DNA from: Gonocerus acuteangulatus
Taxonomy: Eukaryota > Arthropoda > Insecta > Hemiptera > Coreidae
Assembly: GCA_946811695.1 (NCBI GenBank)
Contig: OX328123.1
Coordinates: forward strand, 123,077,929 to 123,141,928
Direction of reading: 5' to 3'
DNA length: 64,000 bases
The first letter of the stretch is position 1, and each line of letters starts with the position of its first letter. This document shows positions 22,945 to 35,454 of this stretch, piece by piece. The notes beneath the pieces are model-generated. The model was not told the origin of the DNA. It saw nothing but the letters and a program-made list of their open reading frames with translations, and ran no database searches. The translations under genes and the position numbers were made by a program.

Positions 22945-24234
22945 GGAGCATAAGAAAAATTCACTATTTTGTGTGTCTTTGAATGCACCAAACTGTGAAA
23001 AAAACATTGATGTGTATATAGTTGGCGTTGAGCGTTCCTTATCTGTTACCTTATGACGTTTTAGGGCCCAATCTTCCTTTCCTTGCAGGTTTCATTCGAT
23101 TAAGTACTTTAATTTGAATATTGAATTCGTTTACCAGCAAAATCTATATATATATATATATATAAAGCGACATATTAACAATTTATAAATTCTAAGCTCC
23201 TTGAATTCCAGAGATATGGACAATATAGAAAGTGGGTTTTTTCTCAATACCACTTTCAGTAGTCATATTATTCACTTTTTTCCTAAACTCGAACCCTTAA
23301 AAAGAAATATAATATAAATTTGAATGATTAGAGAACGCTACATCATAACTAGGTCTAACTTCAAAGGATTCCCAACTGAATCAAGTTATCAAATTCACAA
23401 GATAAGTCAATGTTTGTACGTTGTAAGGAGGGAGGCCTTTATTGGATAGATGGCGGAGAGAATTTTGGTAAGAAGGAAGTCAATAATAAAGCAGGTTTCA
23501 AGAACTCTACTAAAGTCAACACAAAGTTTTCCTTCAGACTTAATGAGCACAGCATCATTGAGTTCCTTTGAAAGATATGCTTACTCCTTCCCTCTTCAAC
23601 ATTCAAATATACCATAATGACACAACCGTAGCTTTTAATAAAATGTAATTCTCGAATAAAAATTATTTTATTCAATGCTCTCAGGAAGGGGTAAATTTTT
23701 TGTTAAATTTTAATAGGAGTTTCAAATCAAACAAGTAAATTAGTTACGGAGTGGAACTCTTAAAAACCAAATTCTGCCCGCAAGAGCTGTTGAGGTGATA
23801 ATACGTTTTGCTGTGTTATCATTATTTCAACAGCTGCCTCACGTAGCAAAATAATAATAATTGTTATTGACCGGCCGAATATGTGCGTAATTGCTAGGCT
23901 TTACGATCTCCTTCATCCCGAGTAAACGTGAACCGCACTTGTAACGGTAATGAACTGCGTTCAGTGTCCTGATTCCATACTGGAAACAAGATGGAAGCCT
24001 TCAGGATCATGGGTATTAAAAAAAGTATAGATGGATAGATGGAGGACCTGGACAGATCACAAGAAATACACAAAAACGCATGAAATGGACTTGAGACAAG
24101 CACATCTGCCTTCACACAAGTCTACAAATCTTGCCCTCCGAATGGAATTCTAGAAAACGCAGCTGTTAGATGCAGAGAGGATTGTCCAACCCTTCTTTAA
24201 TATCAGGTTTGTAAACACGCACATATGCAGAAAA
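22945..24234. other. AT-rich stretch, one Helentron-like remnant
   Basis: GAATTCGTTTACCAGCAAAA next to a short TA tract (23126-23164) resembles the pre-microsatellite segment of the Helentron-like families. Otherwise nothing is recognised; frames at 23439-23675 and 23894-24115 (minus) have no domain. Confidence 0.4.
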
Positions 24235-24860
24235 TGTCCTACTCGCAGGAACTCCGTCATCTTAGAACGTTAACTTTCTTATCGCTTGTGTCATTTGGAA
24301 AGCTGAGAATAAAAACAGCGATTTTCATGAAAAATGTTAAATTAAAACTCAAAGAGACGATTTTAGGCGCCACAACAGAAAAGTTCTAAACGGAAATTAC
24401 TCCCTCCACCTCGCTCTTGTAAAACTGTCACAAATACGTTTCTCATTTTGTTTTACTCAAATACTTTTTTTACTGTTATATGCGTCCCGTTGATAACCGA
24501 AGTTAAGGAACTTAGGGCGTGGCCAGTAATTGAATGGGTAACCGACAGGCGATATTGGCATTATAAAAGGGTGGCAAACTGTATATAGCCCGGCTTTAAT
24601 AGCCCAAATGTTGATACGCCGTAAAACAAAAAAACTGTTACATGCAATTAAAAGCTAAGGACAACTGACAAAAAGAAAATCAAATAACGAAACCGAATTT
24701 TTTAGGCACTTATTTCAGGATTGACGTCGTCCCATCGAACTTCACTTCCGAACCATTTTTGTAGAGAATTTCGTATGCTTTCGAATGGTGACAATCCGTT
24801 TACCACGAAATCCTAACTGTTTCCGAGGTATTTTAGAAAATATAACAAGATTCCAACACC
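24235..24860 (+). mobile_element. Helentron-like family A, copy A6 (5-prime half), interrupted by a SINE
   Basis: It starts with CCTACTCGCAGGAACTCCGT, the family A 5-prime terminus, and runs through body segments matching A5 (TTTGTAGAGAATTTCG, TACCACGAAATCC). It stops before the microsatellite. A 5S-derived SINE sits inside at 24484-24633. Confidence 0.65.
24484..24633 (+). mobile_element. 5S-rRNA-derived SINE, 5-prime truncated
   Basis: The head includes ACCGAAGTTAAGGAAC and TTGAATGGGTAACC, the internal part of 5S rRNA. This is followed by the tail ATTGGCATTATAAAAGGGTG and the closing segment CGGCTTTAATAGCC ... ACGCCGT with an A-rich end. The flanks ACTGTTATATGC (24472-24483) and ACTGTTACATGC (24634-24645) form a 12-bp target duplication with one mismatch. 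The first third of the 5S head is missing, so this copy has lost part of its pol III promoter. A longer relative is at 58055-58259. Confidence 0.82.
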
Positions 24861-25883
24861 TGAACCTAATGATTTTGATAGTTTCAGTAGCGTTTAACTG
24901 AGTAAACTGCATAGACTTTTCAGCAGATGCTCTACACTAAACGCTACTGATTTTCATTAACGCGTACTAATTGGAGTATTATCTTCCCCGGTAAATTTAT
25001 CACTGTAATGATTACTAATTTTCCAGTATGCACTTCACTGCCATATCTTCAGTATATCGCTAATAAATAAATAATAATAAAAAAAAAATGATCCTATTTC
25101 ATCCGAATTGGGGCTTTATTGGAATATTCCATATAGAAGGGGCGCTGCCATACCGCGGTATGATTATGCAGAGGGAGCCAAGTGCCCACTTAGCATACAT
25201 GATGACCAGAAGGACAAAGAGGCCTGTGATCTCCAACTCCCTCTCTCTCAGCCTGTTTGAACCATTAGTACAAACCTAACTGACGAGTTAGAGAACTGTT
25301 CTGTGTCCAGCACCCGATCTGAAACCAATACTCCCCGGGGGTTCCTATTATTCGGGGGCCTTGTGTTAAGGCGCTCCAATAGCTCGGGGAGATTATGCTA
25401 ATTTATTTCGCAATAAAACTTGCCCTCCGGTGAGCCCCTCCCTTGTTATAATCTCAATTTACATTTAGCTACGTCACAATTCATGCTTACACTCCGATGA
25501 ATAGAGGGAGTTTAATCCATGTAAAATAAGCCTTTATAATATAACTTTGCGACGTAAATGAACTAACGTCTATTTTCAACTTGACGTTTCAACTAGAATG
25601 TACTATAAACTATCTTAAAGTAAACAATGCAGCTGAGAGATATTTCATTTTTCCTGCGTGTTTAGGAAGGATTAAGGCCACTGGTGCAAAATGAAATCTG
25701 CTTATCCTGAGCGAAATGCAAAACAATTTATAATTATTTCCACCTTTCACGCCTGCTGGCCATCCACTGCCCAATATGATAACACCATTTTACTCATTCA
25801 TATTTAACAAAAAAATATTCTACTTGATTCACCTCAGTTGCAGTAAATTTTAAAATTAAAGAAGTATTTGTGTATATGTATTT

Positions 25884-25893
<10 letters not shown>
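24861..25893. other. No supportable feature
   Basis: Non-coding by inspection. The plus frame at 25088-25279 has no recognisable domain. Confidence 0.4.
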
Positions 25894-25916
<23 letters not shown>

Positions 25917-26080
25917 GATTTTGATGAAATTTGACACCTTTGTCTGATTTAAAGGATCAAGTTCATTAATCAGCCAAATCTGACTGCCAGAACATATATT
26001 AACAATATTTTTTCATGATATGATAACAATAATGTTTCTGTGATATTCGCGCGATTTTACTTCTTTGCCTTCATAGGCTT
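25894..26080 (-). mobile_element. Helentron-like family A, decayed fragment A7
   Basis: A short TA tract is followed by GATTTTGATGAAATTTGACA and AAAGGATCAAGTTCATTAAT, the same order as after the microsatellite of A2. ATATTCGCGCGATTTTAC follows further on. Strongly diverged and partial. Confidence 0.5.
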
Positions 26081-28424
26081 CAAATTACACCTTTTACAGT
26101 TATATTGACGTGAGAAGAAATCAAACAAAATTTTTTACACAGAATACAAATGAAGATGAGGAATAACCCTCCAGAATTCTCATATAACTTTGTTACATGA
26201 ATTCAACGTTTCGGACTGCTTTTACATCTTTAGAAATGCGTGTCTTATGAATAAATAATGTCGAATTTAAGAAGTCATAATAAAATAAAATGTTTTCTTT
26301 ACGAAATCAAGTCCATAACTAAATAGATATAAACAAAATTAATACATTCTTATTAGCTCACAGCCGTATTACAAACCCCTTATCAACATTTTAACTGTTT
26401 AAATGTGTTTTTTTAGTAAAAACTAGAATTTCGTAGCTTCATCATACGTTCTAGGTATTATGGGGAACTGTCATATTATTAAGACAAGTTAAAATGAAGA
26501 ATAAGCTTAACAATTTATCATTGTCATTCCTCGAAATGAGGGCGAAAAAAATGTTTGAAAACATTAAACACAGTTAGAAGGTCTTTTTTCTTTAAAGGAA
26601 TATCATGATGCTTACAAGGATCCTGTCTAAGTCATTAAAATATTCATGAGCGAAGTGGAGGTTAGGAAGGGAGGCAAGAAATACAATATTTGTTGACTAG
26701 GATACAAGATTCCAGCTGTCAGAGATAACTTCTGTATACTAACCTCCAACAAGGGCAAACTCCAACATTAACTAGATTACCCTCCAAGACGGCAGCCTGC
26801 AATATGGAAGTGTCCCATGTACAAGAGCAACTTTTATCCAGGCCAGCGATCCCTAATATTACCATATCTCCGTCATGTGCCTCTCAGTTCAGAGCAAATA
26901 AATGGCTGGAGTCAGGGTCTGATTTTAAGTTAATTTTACTCAGCCGAATTATAATTGCAGATGTTCTTTGATGCGGTGCAGTAGTTCCCCTTCTGTTCAA
27001 ACAATGCGTACCCCACCTTACTGCTTGTGTTGTGTCAACATTCTCTGTTTTACATACGGCTACATCACACTTCTCAAATCTTCCCACTTCCTTCTCTTCA
27101 CCCCTCCTCGTTATCATACTCTCAATTCCTACATATTACTTTTCAAATAAAAAAAAAAAGAAACAAACAAAAAAATTTTTTTTCTTTTCCAGGAAAATGG
27201 AATACCTCAAGGAAGTGATCTGAATACAACTCTGTTCAAGTTTTTTTTAATGAATTCTGATCATCAGTATTTGCCTGACGACTTCTCAAAAAAAAAAATT
27301 CAACAGCAGAGCAACTTATTCTAATATTCTTACCAAATTAGAAAGGTTGATTGATAAGACTGGTTGTATTCAAACAATAGGCTGTTTTTATAAAGCAAAA
27401 GAATATTCCAGAACACCACCTTACTATTCACTAGACACGCATTCAGAATACACAAACATTAATGGTCCTAACACTGGAAGCTCAAATTCGTTAACATGAA
27501 TGTTCTGAATGCTAGTAAGATGATTTTTTGGGATAAAATATGAGCATCATGCATCAAGTATAATCGGGTTTTCAAAAAGAGAAGTGTAGTATTTCCCTAA
27601 AGTGTAATATTTATTTTAATCACTGTCAGCACAATAAATCTTGTATTATATATTAGCTATGTTCTATTCAAAATAATCGTAGGTTTATAAATATGTTAAA
27701 TATTGAGGAAATTCTGGATACTGCTTTATTAAATCGAATATCACAAAATACATCTGTATGTGAGTATCGCAATGATATGAAACTACTATTTATTGATAAA
27801 CCTTTTTATTATTACCACAAATAACAAAATTTATACATCCTAATTTCGATGAATGTTTTGGAGTCCGAGGCAAGAAAAGTGTAGTTATCTTTTTTACCGT
27901 CTAAAAAAATGTTAAAGATATAACATTTAAAGTTGATATATTCGATTCCTCATGGCAAAATACCTATTAAAAGGTATCTCAAACCTATTAAGCCAAAATT
28001 AATATTTAGTTACAAATAATATTTACTTATTAATAATATTAAGTTACAAAGAATTTAGGAAGTAGTTAGTTCCGCTGATCCCATAATCATCGTTTTTGAG
28101 ACCCAAAAAAAACAAAATTCTGGTCAATAAAAGTTATGAAGATGATTGAAGGGTATATTCAGATAAGATTTGTAGACTTCAAAGGGATAGAACCTTCAAA
28201 TTTTATTTTTTACGGCATGTTTTCAAAACCAAAAAAATATGCCTGAAGGAGCACAAGGAAGGTTCTATCCATTTTTGGAATTCGCCCTAAATTCTACATT
28301 TTCTGAAAATAGTGAAAGATATCGTCTTCAAATCGGACCATCTTGATAGACAGTAGACCACGAACGGATGTGTATATATATGTATTTATATGTGTGTGTG
28401 TGTATATAACATTTACTTTACATG
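26081..28424. other. No supportable feature
   Basis: AT-rich and non-coding by inspection. AAATCGGACCATCTTG near 28330 followed by a TATA/TGTG tract (28368-28408) may be another Helentron-like scrap. Confidence 0.4.
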
Positions 28425-29340
28425 ACCGGAGCAAAAGCCATGAAGCACCAATGGCTCAGGCACCAACCTGCTCCACTTATCTCTGTCCACTGTCCAAGTC
28501 ATCCAACCATCTGATTGGAGGCATGCCACTCATCCTAAAGGCAAAAGCCTTTAGGCTTACCGTACATGAGCTTTCTTGGAAGTTTCTCTGGATCCATTCG
28601 TTCCACTTGCCCCAAACATTATTCTTTTAGCATAAATATGCTTTAGAAGTGACTAAACTGGAAAACCCACTTTCAAAAAAGTGTCACAAAACTGTGTCCG
28701 CTGGCGTTCGTGCAAACGCGGTGGCCATGTACGAAAGAGACTGTATGTTATACAGTACATTACGTAGGTATGTCAGGTGGACCTAATGAAAATTTATGTT
28801 CCTGAATTTGAGCCCAAGGCTCTAAGCGAAATAATTTTTTATGTACCAGTGTTTACAAGTTTTAAAGGGGCCAAAATACTTTCTGAGGATCTTTCGCCCC
28901 TTACCAACAAAGCAGTTCCACTCCTAGTCAGCGCCTATGATTCACTAGGCCTGATTACGGTTCTATAAATTATGAGTTTGGCCTCCTAGAAAGGGCTCAA
29001 TACTTTAATAGCCTCTACACTACGTGAAAGCATCTGCTTCCTGCAGTGACACTGCTGCGGCAATAACATTTTCTTCCGGTGAGATATTACTCCCCAAGTA
29101 CTTAAATTTCTGACAAATCTTAATTCTTTGCTCTCCAATTTCCAGTATTTGGGCAATCTCATGGCCACTTCTTGCTGTTTTTATGTAAAATGTGTTCTCA
29201 AAATTAATTTCAGGCCAAGATCGTCCTGTAGGGACAACAATTTTACAAGGTTAACCCGACATCTGGCTTACGCCGACGACATACTGTTTTCAGCGAGGAC
29301 GAAATGTGTCTATATATTTACAAAGAGCAGACACTATTAG
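28425..29340 (-). pseudogene. RTE-like LINE reverse transcriptase relic with 5-prime inversion
   Basis: The minus strand carries, in order, LINE C-terminal motifs in several frames. FKYLGSNISPEE (thumb) lies at about 29095-29130, KILRKYFGPF at about 28840-28890, and VERMDPEKLPRK at about 28570-28620. PIRWLDDLDSG at about 28470-28530 follows after a frame change. The motif that should come just before the thumb, LAYADDILFS, lies at about 29262-29300 on the plus strand, i.e. inverted. That arrangement (inverted upstream piece then sense downstream piece) fits twin priming during insertion. Stops and frameshifts make it dead. The clade is RTE-like by the C-terminal motifs, not certain. Confidence 0.75.
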
Positions 29341-30171
29341 ATTGCGTTGTTAACACAAGCGGGGTTTTCTCCCTTTGGATGAAAGGAAACTGTAATACAT
29401 AAGGTAGGTAAGTAGAGAACTTCCCTGATTGCGAAAGTAAATTTTTTTCTATAACGCCTTAGTCGCCTACTAAATATGGGTTAACTTGTGAGATACGTCT
29501 TGTAAGGAAAAAAAGGTTTTAGATAACAAGTGAATAACTCAAATTAAGAGCCTCGTTAGTAGAATTTCTCCTCAGATACTTTTTTAAATATGCTCTAGAA
29601 AGTTTAATGATAAAGAGTGGGGTTGGTTCGGGTTACAAATTAAACATCGAAGAGGGGAATCGTTTCAGAGCTACTTAAACAGACTTTTTTTTTTTATTTC
29701 TCTCTCTCATTTTTTTCGTAACTGAATGCAGATCTTTTTAAAGAGAGGGAGAAAATATTGCCGGGGCTAAAGGGAAGCGAGGAGTATGGAAACGAGGGGG
29801 GAAATTTAGGGAATATATAAATACGAGCGAAGGGAGGTATTAACACGACCCCATTGGCAGCCCTGGTGGGGCGAGTCTCTTAAAAAATGAAAAAAAAAAA
29901 AAAGGAAAAAGAGTTCTTTCTACAGGTGCTGGATTAAGTGGGGTCGTATAAAAAAAAAATATTTCTTTCAACCGAACAAGCTGTGCTTTTAAGGTTTGTA
30001 GAGATGTCGATATGAGAGAACTGTAGCAGTCAATCTTGGCGCTTTCTTCATGTTGGGTTTCATAGCGTTTCCATCGCTGAATAGTCTCACTATGATCACC
30101 TAATTATTTATTTAATATCAACTACTTATTTATTATCAAAATAAAAATTGTTTGAAATCTCCTTCAAGAGG
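29341..30171. other. No supportable feature
   Basis: Purine-rich A and G runs around 29730-29930; no frame or repeat recognised. Confidence 0.4.
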
Positions 30172-30870
30172 ACGACTCGCAGGAAATCCTTAATCCTAGT
30201 GTGTTTATATTCGATAAATCCTTATGCCTGGTATATTAAGAATGCTGGGGTGACCATTTTCATCACATAGCTCTTGCTATTTTTGTTGGATACTTTATAT
30301 TACATTTATAACTTAATTTTAACATTTTAAAGTGAAACAAATTTAAGATCTTTTAATTATTTCGAATTTTCTCCTTCCACTTACTATAATTTCACGACGG
30401 GTTTAAGAATATACATGTTAAAAGTTAAAAGTTTTTCACATCTGTGGTTACAATTTTTTTATATAGCCTTAATGTGGTAAAAACTGATTAATAAAAAACA
30501 GAATTACTTCTTCTCCAAATCGTCGGTCCTCTGGCACCTCTGCAGGAGCGTATAACTGAAAATATTTTTGATCACATCATTGCTAATTATAAACAACCCA
30601 TAGGGTTATTCCTTAGACCAACCCGGCTCAGACTAAAACCGCCATATTTAAATAATTTCAGTGATTTTAAAGGTCACCATATACATTTTTTTGTTTTTGT
30701 ATTACTTTCACCATTCCAAACGTAAACAAAATTTATATTCTTAGTTTCTATGTACGCCAAACATTTAAAACTGGTTTGAACTGAATCTGTTGTTTTGTAT
30801 TACCCGAAACTAAAACTGTAGTGTTCGCTACTTTAATCAAACAGTGTTAAAGATATGGAGGTGTAGGTAT
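30172..30870 (+). mobile_element. Helentron-like family A, old copy A9
   Basis: It starts near GACGACTCGCAGGAAATCCT, the family A terminus. It later has CACCATTCCAAACGTAAACA and GAACTGAATCTGTTG, matching A5 body positions in the right order, but is heavily diverged. No microsatellite or 3-prime hairpin remains. Confidence 0.5.
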
Positions 30871-33290
30871 ATAGGTTAATTCTAAATGTTGTTAAATTTT
30901 ACCTTGATCGTATTAGGTAAAATGAAGCACGGTTTGTACATACATTGTTGTTGATACGACATTCTCCATTGTTCGATTGTTTAATGTAATATTTCGCAAA
31001 AATCTATCGTGCTTCATCAAAGTTGTCCATTTTGAAACAAAAAGAGGACGGCAATATCAACAATAATTCTTCCCAGTGAAGAAATCTCAAACAGAATATT
31101 ATATATATATATATATATACCATAGAGACCTACGGATTATGAGACGTCTACATTTCTTGTCAGCTCTTCCGACTTGGATCATCGTCATAAAATTTATTCT
31201 GTATTGGAAACATGGATAAACGGTTATGTAAAGATATTATGGAAAGACGGTTAGTCCGTTAGAATTTATTCATTACTTCAGTTCATACATTTTTGCGGAT
31301 ATATAAATTGCTTCCTTAGACTGATTAAAGCAACTTTTAGCCTTGTCTTTTTTAGCATAATATAAACTACATTTTAATTTCCCCCCTTTAAAAGATTAAA
31401 GTTGAAAGCACTCGAGAAATCCTGTTTAAAGCTACAATCGCTGGCTTAGGCAAATGAATCTGTTTAACTAAGTCGAAGAACGGAGAGCATAATAAATATT
31501 AATTACAAGTCGAAAGCTATTTAAAAACTAGTAAGGTTCTTAATTAATAAGTCCAAGCGCTGTTCTAATCCTACTCTGTATCTTCGATGGAAATGTTGGG
31601 GTCTTTCTTACTTTACCCACCCCAGTTACTTTTTAGAATAACGTCATAATATTATGTTACAATATTGAAACAGGTGTTGCTAGGCTACATTAAGTTTATA
31701 CATGAAAGAGGTTATAGATTATAAGACACGTTGAAGTTGTGTTTGTTGTGCTGTGTTGAAGTTGACAAATAATGAATTTGATTAAACTGAGTCGTGTGTT
31801 GAAATCGGAAGAAGTAGCGTATAGAGCATTACAAAAGTATGGAGTTCTGCCTAAAACTAATTATTAGTTTAAACATCTGTTCTTCATAACTATTAACTTA
31901 ATGATACGATAAATAACTGTTTTAGTAATAAAAGTAACTGGCGTGGATAAAGTAAAAAATACCCAAAAGTTGCAATAATATTTTACCAATATCTTATAAT
32001 GACCCAAATTTTATTTATTAATAACACCAGATAGATAGATGAAAGGTCAATATAAAGAAAACTAGAATTTTAATGTGAATTCATTTATAAACGTTCAGCT
32101 CTTCTTTTTTCAGACCATAAATGGAGCATAAATACTCATTATACTCCTAATAAGGCCTAACAGTACCAATATGAACATTTTCCTGCAAAGGCCACGTCGA
32201 GATTTCTATGTTTGGCGTCCATCAGCTGTGCACATTTGATCGGGTTGAAAGAATAAAAATCGATTATACTTTAAAAATAAACATAGTGAATAAGAAAAAA
32301 ACGATTATTCGAATAGTATTATTTTTTCTTTTAAATTTGTTCAGAAAATCCAATATCTTATGCTCTGACTAAACCTAAAATAAATAAATTTTAGCTTAAA
32401 TTACTTACCTTCTTCTGATTAGATTTTTATTTTTTGAACTAAATTGAGTCCAATCTCGCTAAGAACGTTGTCGTTGTAGGAGAAGTTTTGCCTTAGTACG
32501 ATTCGGCTTTGTTGGTAGTTTAGCGACTGTTGATGCTCCTGAGCACCTAAAATGGTGTGAAACATGTAGGAGTGAATTTTAATAAAGTAATTGACAATAA
32601 AATTTGAGTTTTAGTTGTATTGACCTTTCTCTTAGTATTTATTACATTATATATTTCAAGGAAAGCCAATAATTTAATATCTCTGGAAATGGAGGACCTC
32701 CTGCCACTATGAGATTTTTTTATTATTTAATTTTTCATATATATTTATTTATTAGTACCCCCAACTAAAGCGATTCACTCAAAATTAAATATTACATATA
32801 TACATCAAAATAGATTTTTACATATATACATCCAAATTTCCATATGGAATTTACAATGAGATTTACCAGGGAACTCACTACGCCATATCTCTCTATATGA
32901 CGCGTAATTAGCTAATTCTGCCCAAAAAGACATAGTCCAACTCCCGTAAAATTGCCAAGAACGGCAAAAGAACAATACCATCTGAAAATTATAATAAGAC
33001 ACTATCATAATTATCGAACAAATATATTTGGCTGTTCGCTCACAACCGTTGATGAAAATTGTTCGATGTAGTTTGTTACAAAATACGTTCTTCGACAAAA
33101 TACGCAAAGTTCCCTTCGACGAAATCCATATGAAAATCATAATAGCTCTTACTGTATTGCAATATTAGGTATTCGTGTATATTCTTTATAACGTGGGACA
33201 CGCTTATACAAGGTTTCAGCCGAAAGCTATCTTTTTGGTGAAAACTTGAAGTGTGATTTTCAATTATCAAAAAGACGGACGGAAAATTAT
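30871..33290. other. AT-rich stretch, no supportable gene
   Basis: A short TA tract at 31098-31121. The longest frame (32805-33140 minus, 111 aa) has no domain I recognise. No repeat relative was identified. Confidence 0.4.
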
Positions 33291-33790
33291 TCACATTGTT
33301 TCACTTTTATGGAAAATAAGACATATAATGTTTGTTATATTCACATTGTTTCACTTTTATGGAAAATAAGACATATAATGTAGGTTATATTCACATTGTT
33401 TCACTTTTATGGAAAATAAGACATATAATGTTGGTTATATTCACATTGTTTCACTTTTATGGAAAATAAGACATATAATGTTGGTTATATTCACATTGTT
33501 TCACTTTTATGGAAAATAAGACATATAATGTTTGTTATATTCACATTGTTTCACTTTTATGGAAAATAAGACATATAATGTTGCTTATATTCACATTGTT
33601 TCACTTTTATGGAAAATAAGACATATAATGTTTGTTATATTCACATTGTTTCACTTTTATGGAAAATAAGACATAAAATGTTGGTTATATTCACATTGTT
33701 TCACTTTTATGGAAAATAAGACATATAATGTTTGTTGTATTCACATTGTTTCACTTTTATCTAAAATAAGACATATAATGTTGGTTATAT
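33291..33790 (+). repeat. Minisatellite, 10 units of exactly 50 bp
   Basis: Ten head-to-tail copies begin every 50 bases (33291, 33341 and so on to 33741). Each starts TCACATTGTTTCACTTTTAT and ends in ATAATGTTNGTTATAT. Units differ at very few positions: a T/G/C change in the TTNGTT position, and single changes in the eighth, ninth and tenth copies. No indels were seen. The near-identity implies recent expansion or homogenisation. No open frame runs through the array. Confidence 0.95.
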
Positions 33791-34026
33791 TTGTAAAGGA
33801 CAGTGGCCCCGAGATAATTTACTTTTCTGATCATATAGGAATCATTAAAATATTTGTTTAGACAGCTCTTAAAGTGCCAACAATGGTTGGCTTCTTTCAC
33901 ACTTTGTATTGTTTTTATTTTATTTTATTTTTCCCATTTTTGTCAATTTGTACATACATATCTGTATCAAGATACTTGATAATTGCACTTTTATAATTGT
34001 ACAGATTTCAAATAAATAAGTATATA
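33791..34026. other. Short spacer before Tigger-like element
   Basis: Non-coding AT-rich sequence between the minisatellite and the Tigger-like element. Confidence 0.4.
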
Positions 34027-34955
34027 CAGTGAAACCTCCCTTAACGGACCCCTCCCTACAGCGGACACCTCTATTAACGGACATTTTCTCACAGTCCCGA
34101 ATTATTCTATAGGTAAAATGAACCTCTATATTGCGGACACCTCTGTACAAAGGACACGGACAGAAAAACCTGATTTTTTACCTCCATACTACGGACAATT
34201 ACAGCTAATGTTATTTATAGAAGCGTTCCCATCGGTGTAAGGTTCCAGAAAAATGCATTAACAATAACAAACTCTTTATAAGAATAAGATATATATATAC
34301 AGAATAGTGACTAGTAATATCTTCCTAGAAATTTCACCACAGGAACCTTTTCAGCAGAAGCATATGATTTTCCCGCTAGCAGATTACTATTGTTTTGCCT
34401 ACGCGGTATCACGGTTCCGGGAATATTCCAAGTCTGTTCAGATCACATTCCTTCCGCAGAACTTCACTTTTCAGTTGGTTGTTAGCTCTTGTTGGGTAAG
34501 TATCGTGCTTTCTCTTCAATATTTCTAATCGGAAATCTCTGACACTAGAAAAAATTGACGTGATAACATTTTCCAATCGCGAAAAATGTGGTGTGCGTAA
34601 AGTTGCCGAGTTTTTTAAGATAGGGAAAACACAAGTAGCAGAAATATTGGAAAGATGAAATTTTGAAGAAATGGACGGAAAATTGTGACAAAAATGTTGT
34701 CCGAGAACTAAGAACGTCTTTAGGCTTTAAACGTTTTAGAATAAAAACTTTTTTTAAGTTTATACTTATTGAATTTTTTTCTATATACTTAAAAAAAAAC
34801 GTATTATGGGTAATTATTAAATGGTTAATTAAAACATGAATTAAACGTACAAATTCGTTACGTATCCATCTCCACCAACCCCTCTGTATAGCGGACACCT
34901 CTCTATAGTGGACAACTTTGGTTCTCCCAGAGGTGTCCGCTATAGAGAGGTTTCA

Positions 34956-34958
<3 letters not shown>
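34027..34958 (+). mobile_element. Tigger/pogo-like DNA transposon, deletion derivative
   Basis: The left end is CAGTGAAACCTCCCTTAACG and the right end is the inverse, finishing GAGAGGTTTCACTG. Both ends repeat the GGACACCTCT motif in the subterminal region. TA precedes the left end; the base pair after the right end is TG followed by TATA, so the second TA is probably mutated. At 34548-34670 a frame reads EKIDVITFSNREKCGVRKVA and then KIGKTQVAEILE, matching the CENP-B-type helix-turn-helix of pogo-family transposases, ending in a stop. The catalytic DDE region is absent. It is therefore a 932-bp nonautonomous remnant. Confidence 0.85.
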
Positions 34959-34959
<1 letters not shown>

Positions 34960-35038
<79 letters not shown>

Positions 35039-35065
35039 AATATATAAATATATATATATATATAA

Positions 35066-35117
<52 letters not shown>

Positions 35118-35149
35118 TTATATATATATATATTTATATATTTATATAT
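34960..35149 (+). repeat. TA-rich microsatellite, left of palindrome
   Basis: About 190 bp of TA repeat with scattered AAATA interruptions, starting directly at the end of the Tigger-like element. Confidence 0.9.
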
Positions 35150-35243
35150 ATCATAATAGGAAAACCAACAAACTCCAAGGTCTCCACCACAAATGATCAT
35201 TTGTGGTGGAGACCTTGGAGTTTGTTGGTTTTCCTATTATGAT
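35150..35243. repeat. Perfect 94-bp palindrome
   Basis: Two 47-bp arms meet at AAATGATCATTT with no spacer. Every base in the left arm (starting ATCATAATAGGAAAACC) is complemented in the right arm; pairing breaks at 35149 versus 35244. TA-rich repeat lies directly on the left and again from 35285 on the right. A perfect palindrome of this size can extrude as a cruciform and is normally unstable, so it is either very young or an assembly artefact. No terminal duplication is visible. Confidence 0.93.
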
Positions 35244-35284
35244 GCAGTACCACCACCGTCCAGCCAAATCAATGTCAAGAGATT

Positions 35285-35304
35285 TATATATATATATATT
35301 TATA

Positions 35305-35366
<62 letters not shown>

Positions 35367-35383
35367 AATATATATATATATAA

Positions 35384-35453
<70 letters not shown>
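35285..35453 (+). repeat. TA-rich microsatellite, right of palindrome
   Basis: About 170 bp of TA repeat with ATATAAATA interruptions of the same style as the tract on the other side of the palindrome. Confidence 0.9.

Positions 35454-35454
<1 letters not shown>

Noticed and set aside
28777..28968. Plus-strand frame with AYDSLGLIT, resembling a BEL/Pao retrotransposon motif
   Set aside because: The opposite strand of the same bases encodes KILRKYFGPF and lies in register with other LINE motifs on the minus strand, so the resemblance is antisense shadow.
32805..33140. 111-aa minus-strand frame
   Set aside because: Composition fits chance in AT-rich DNA; no domain, signal or relative identified.
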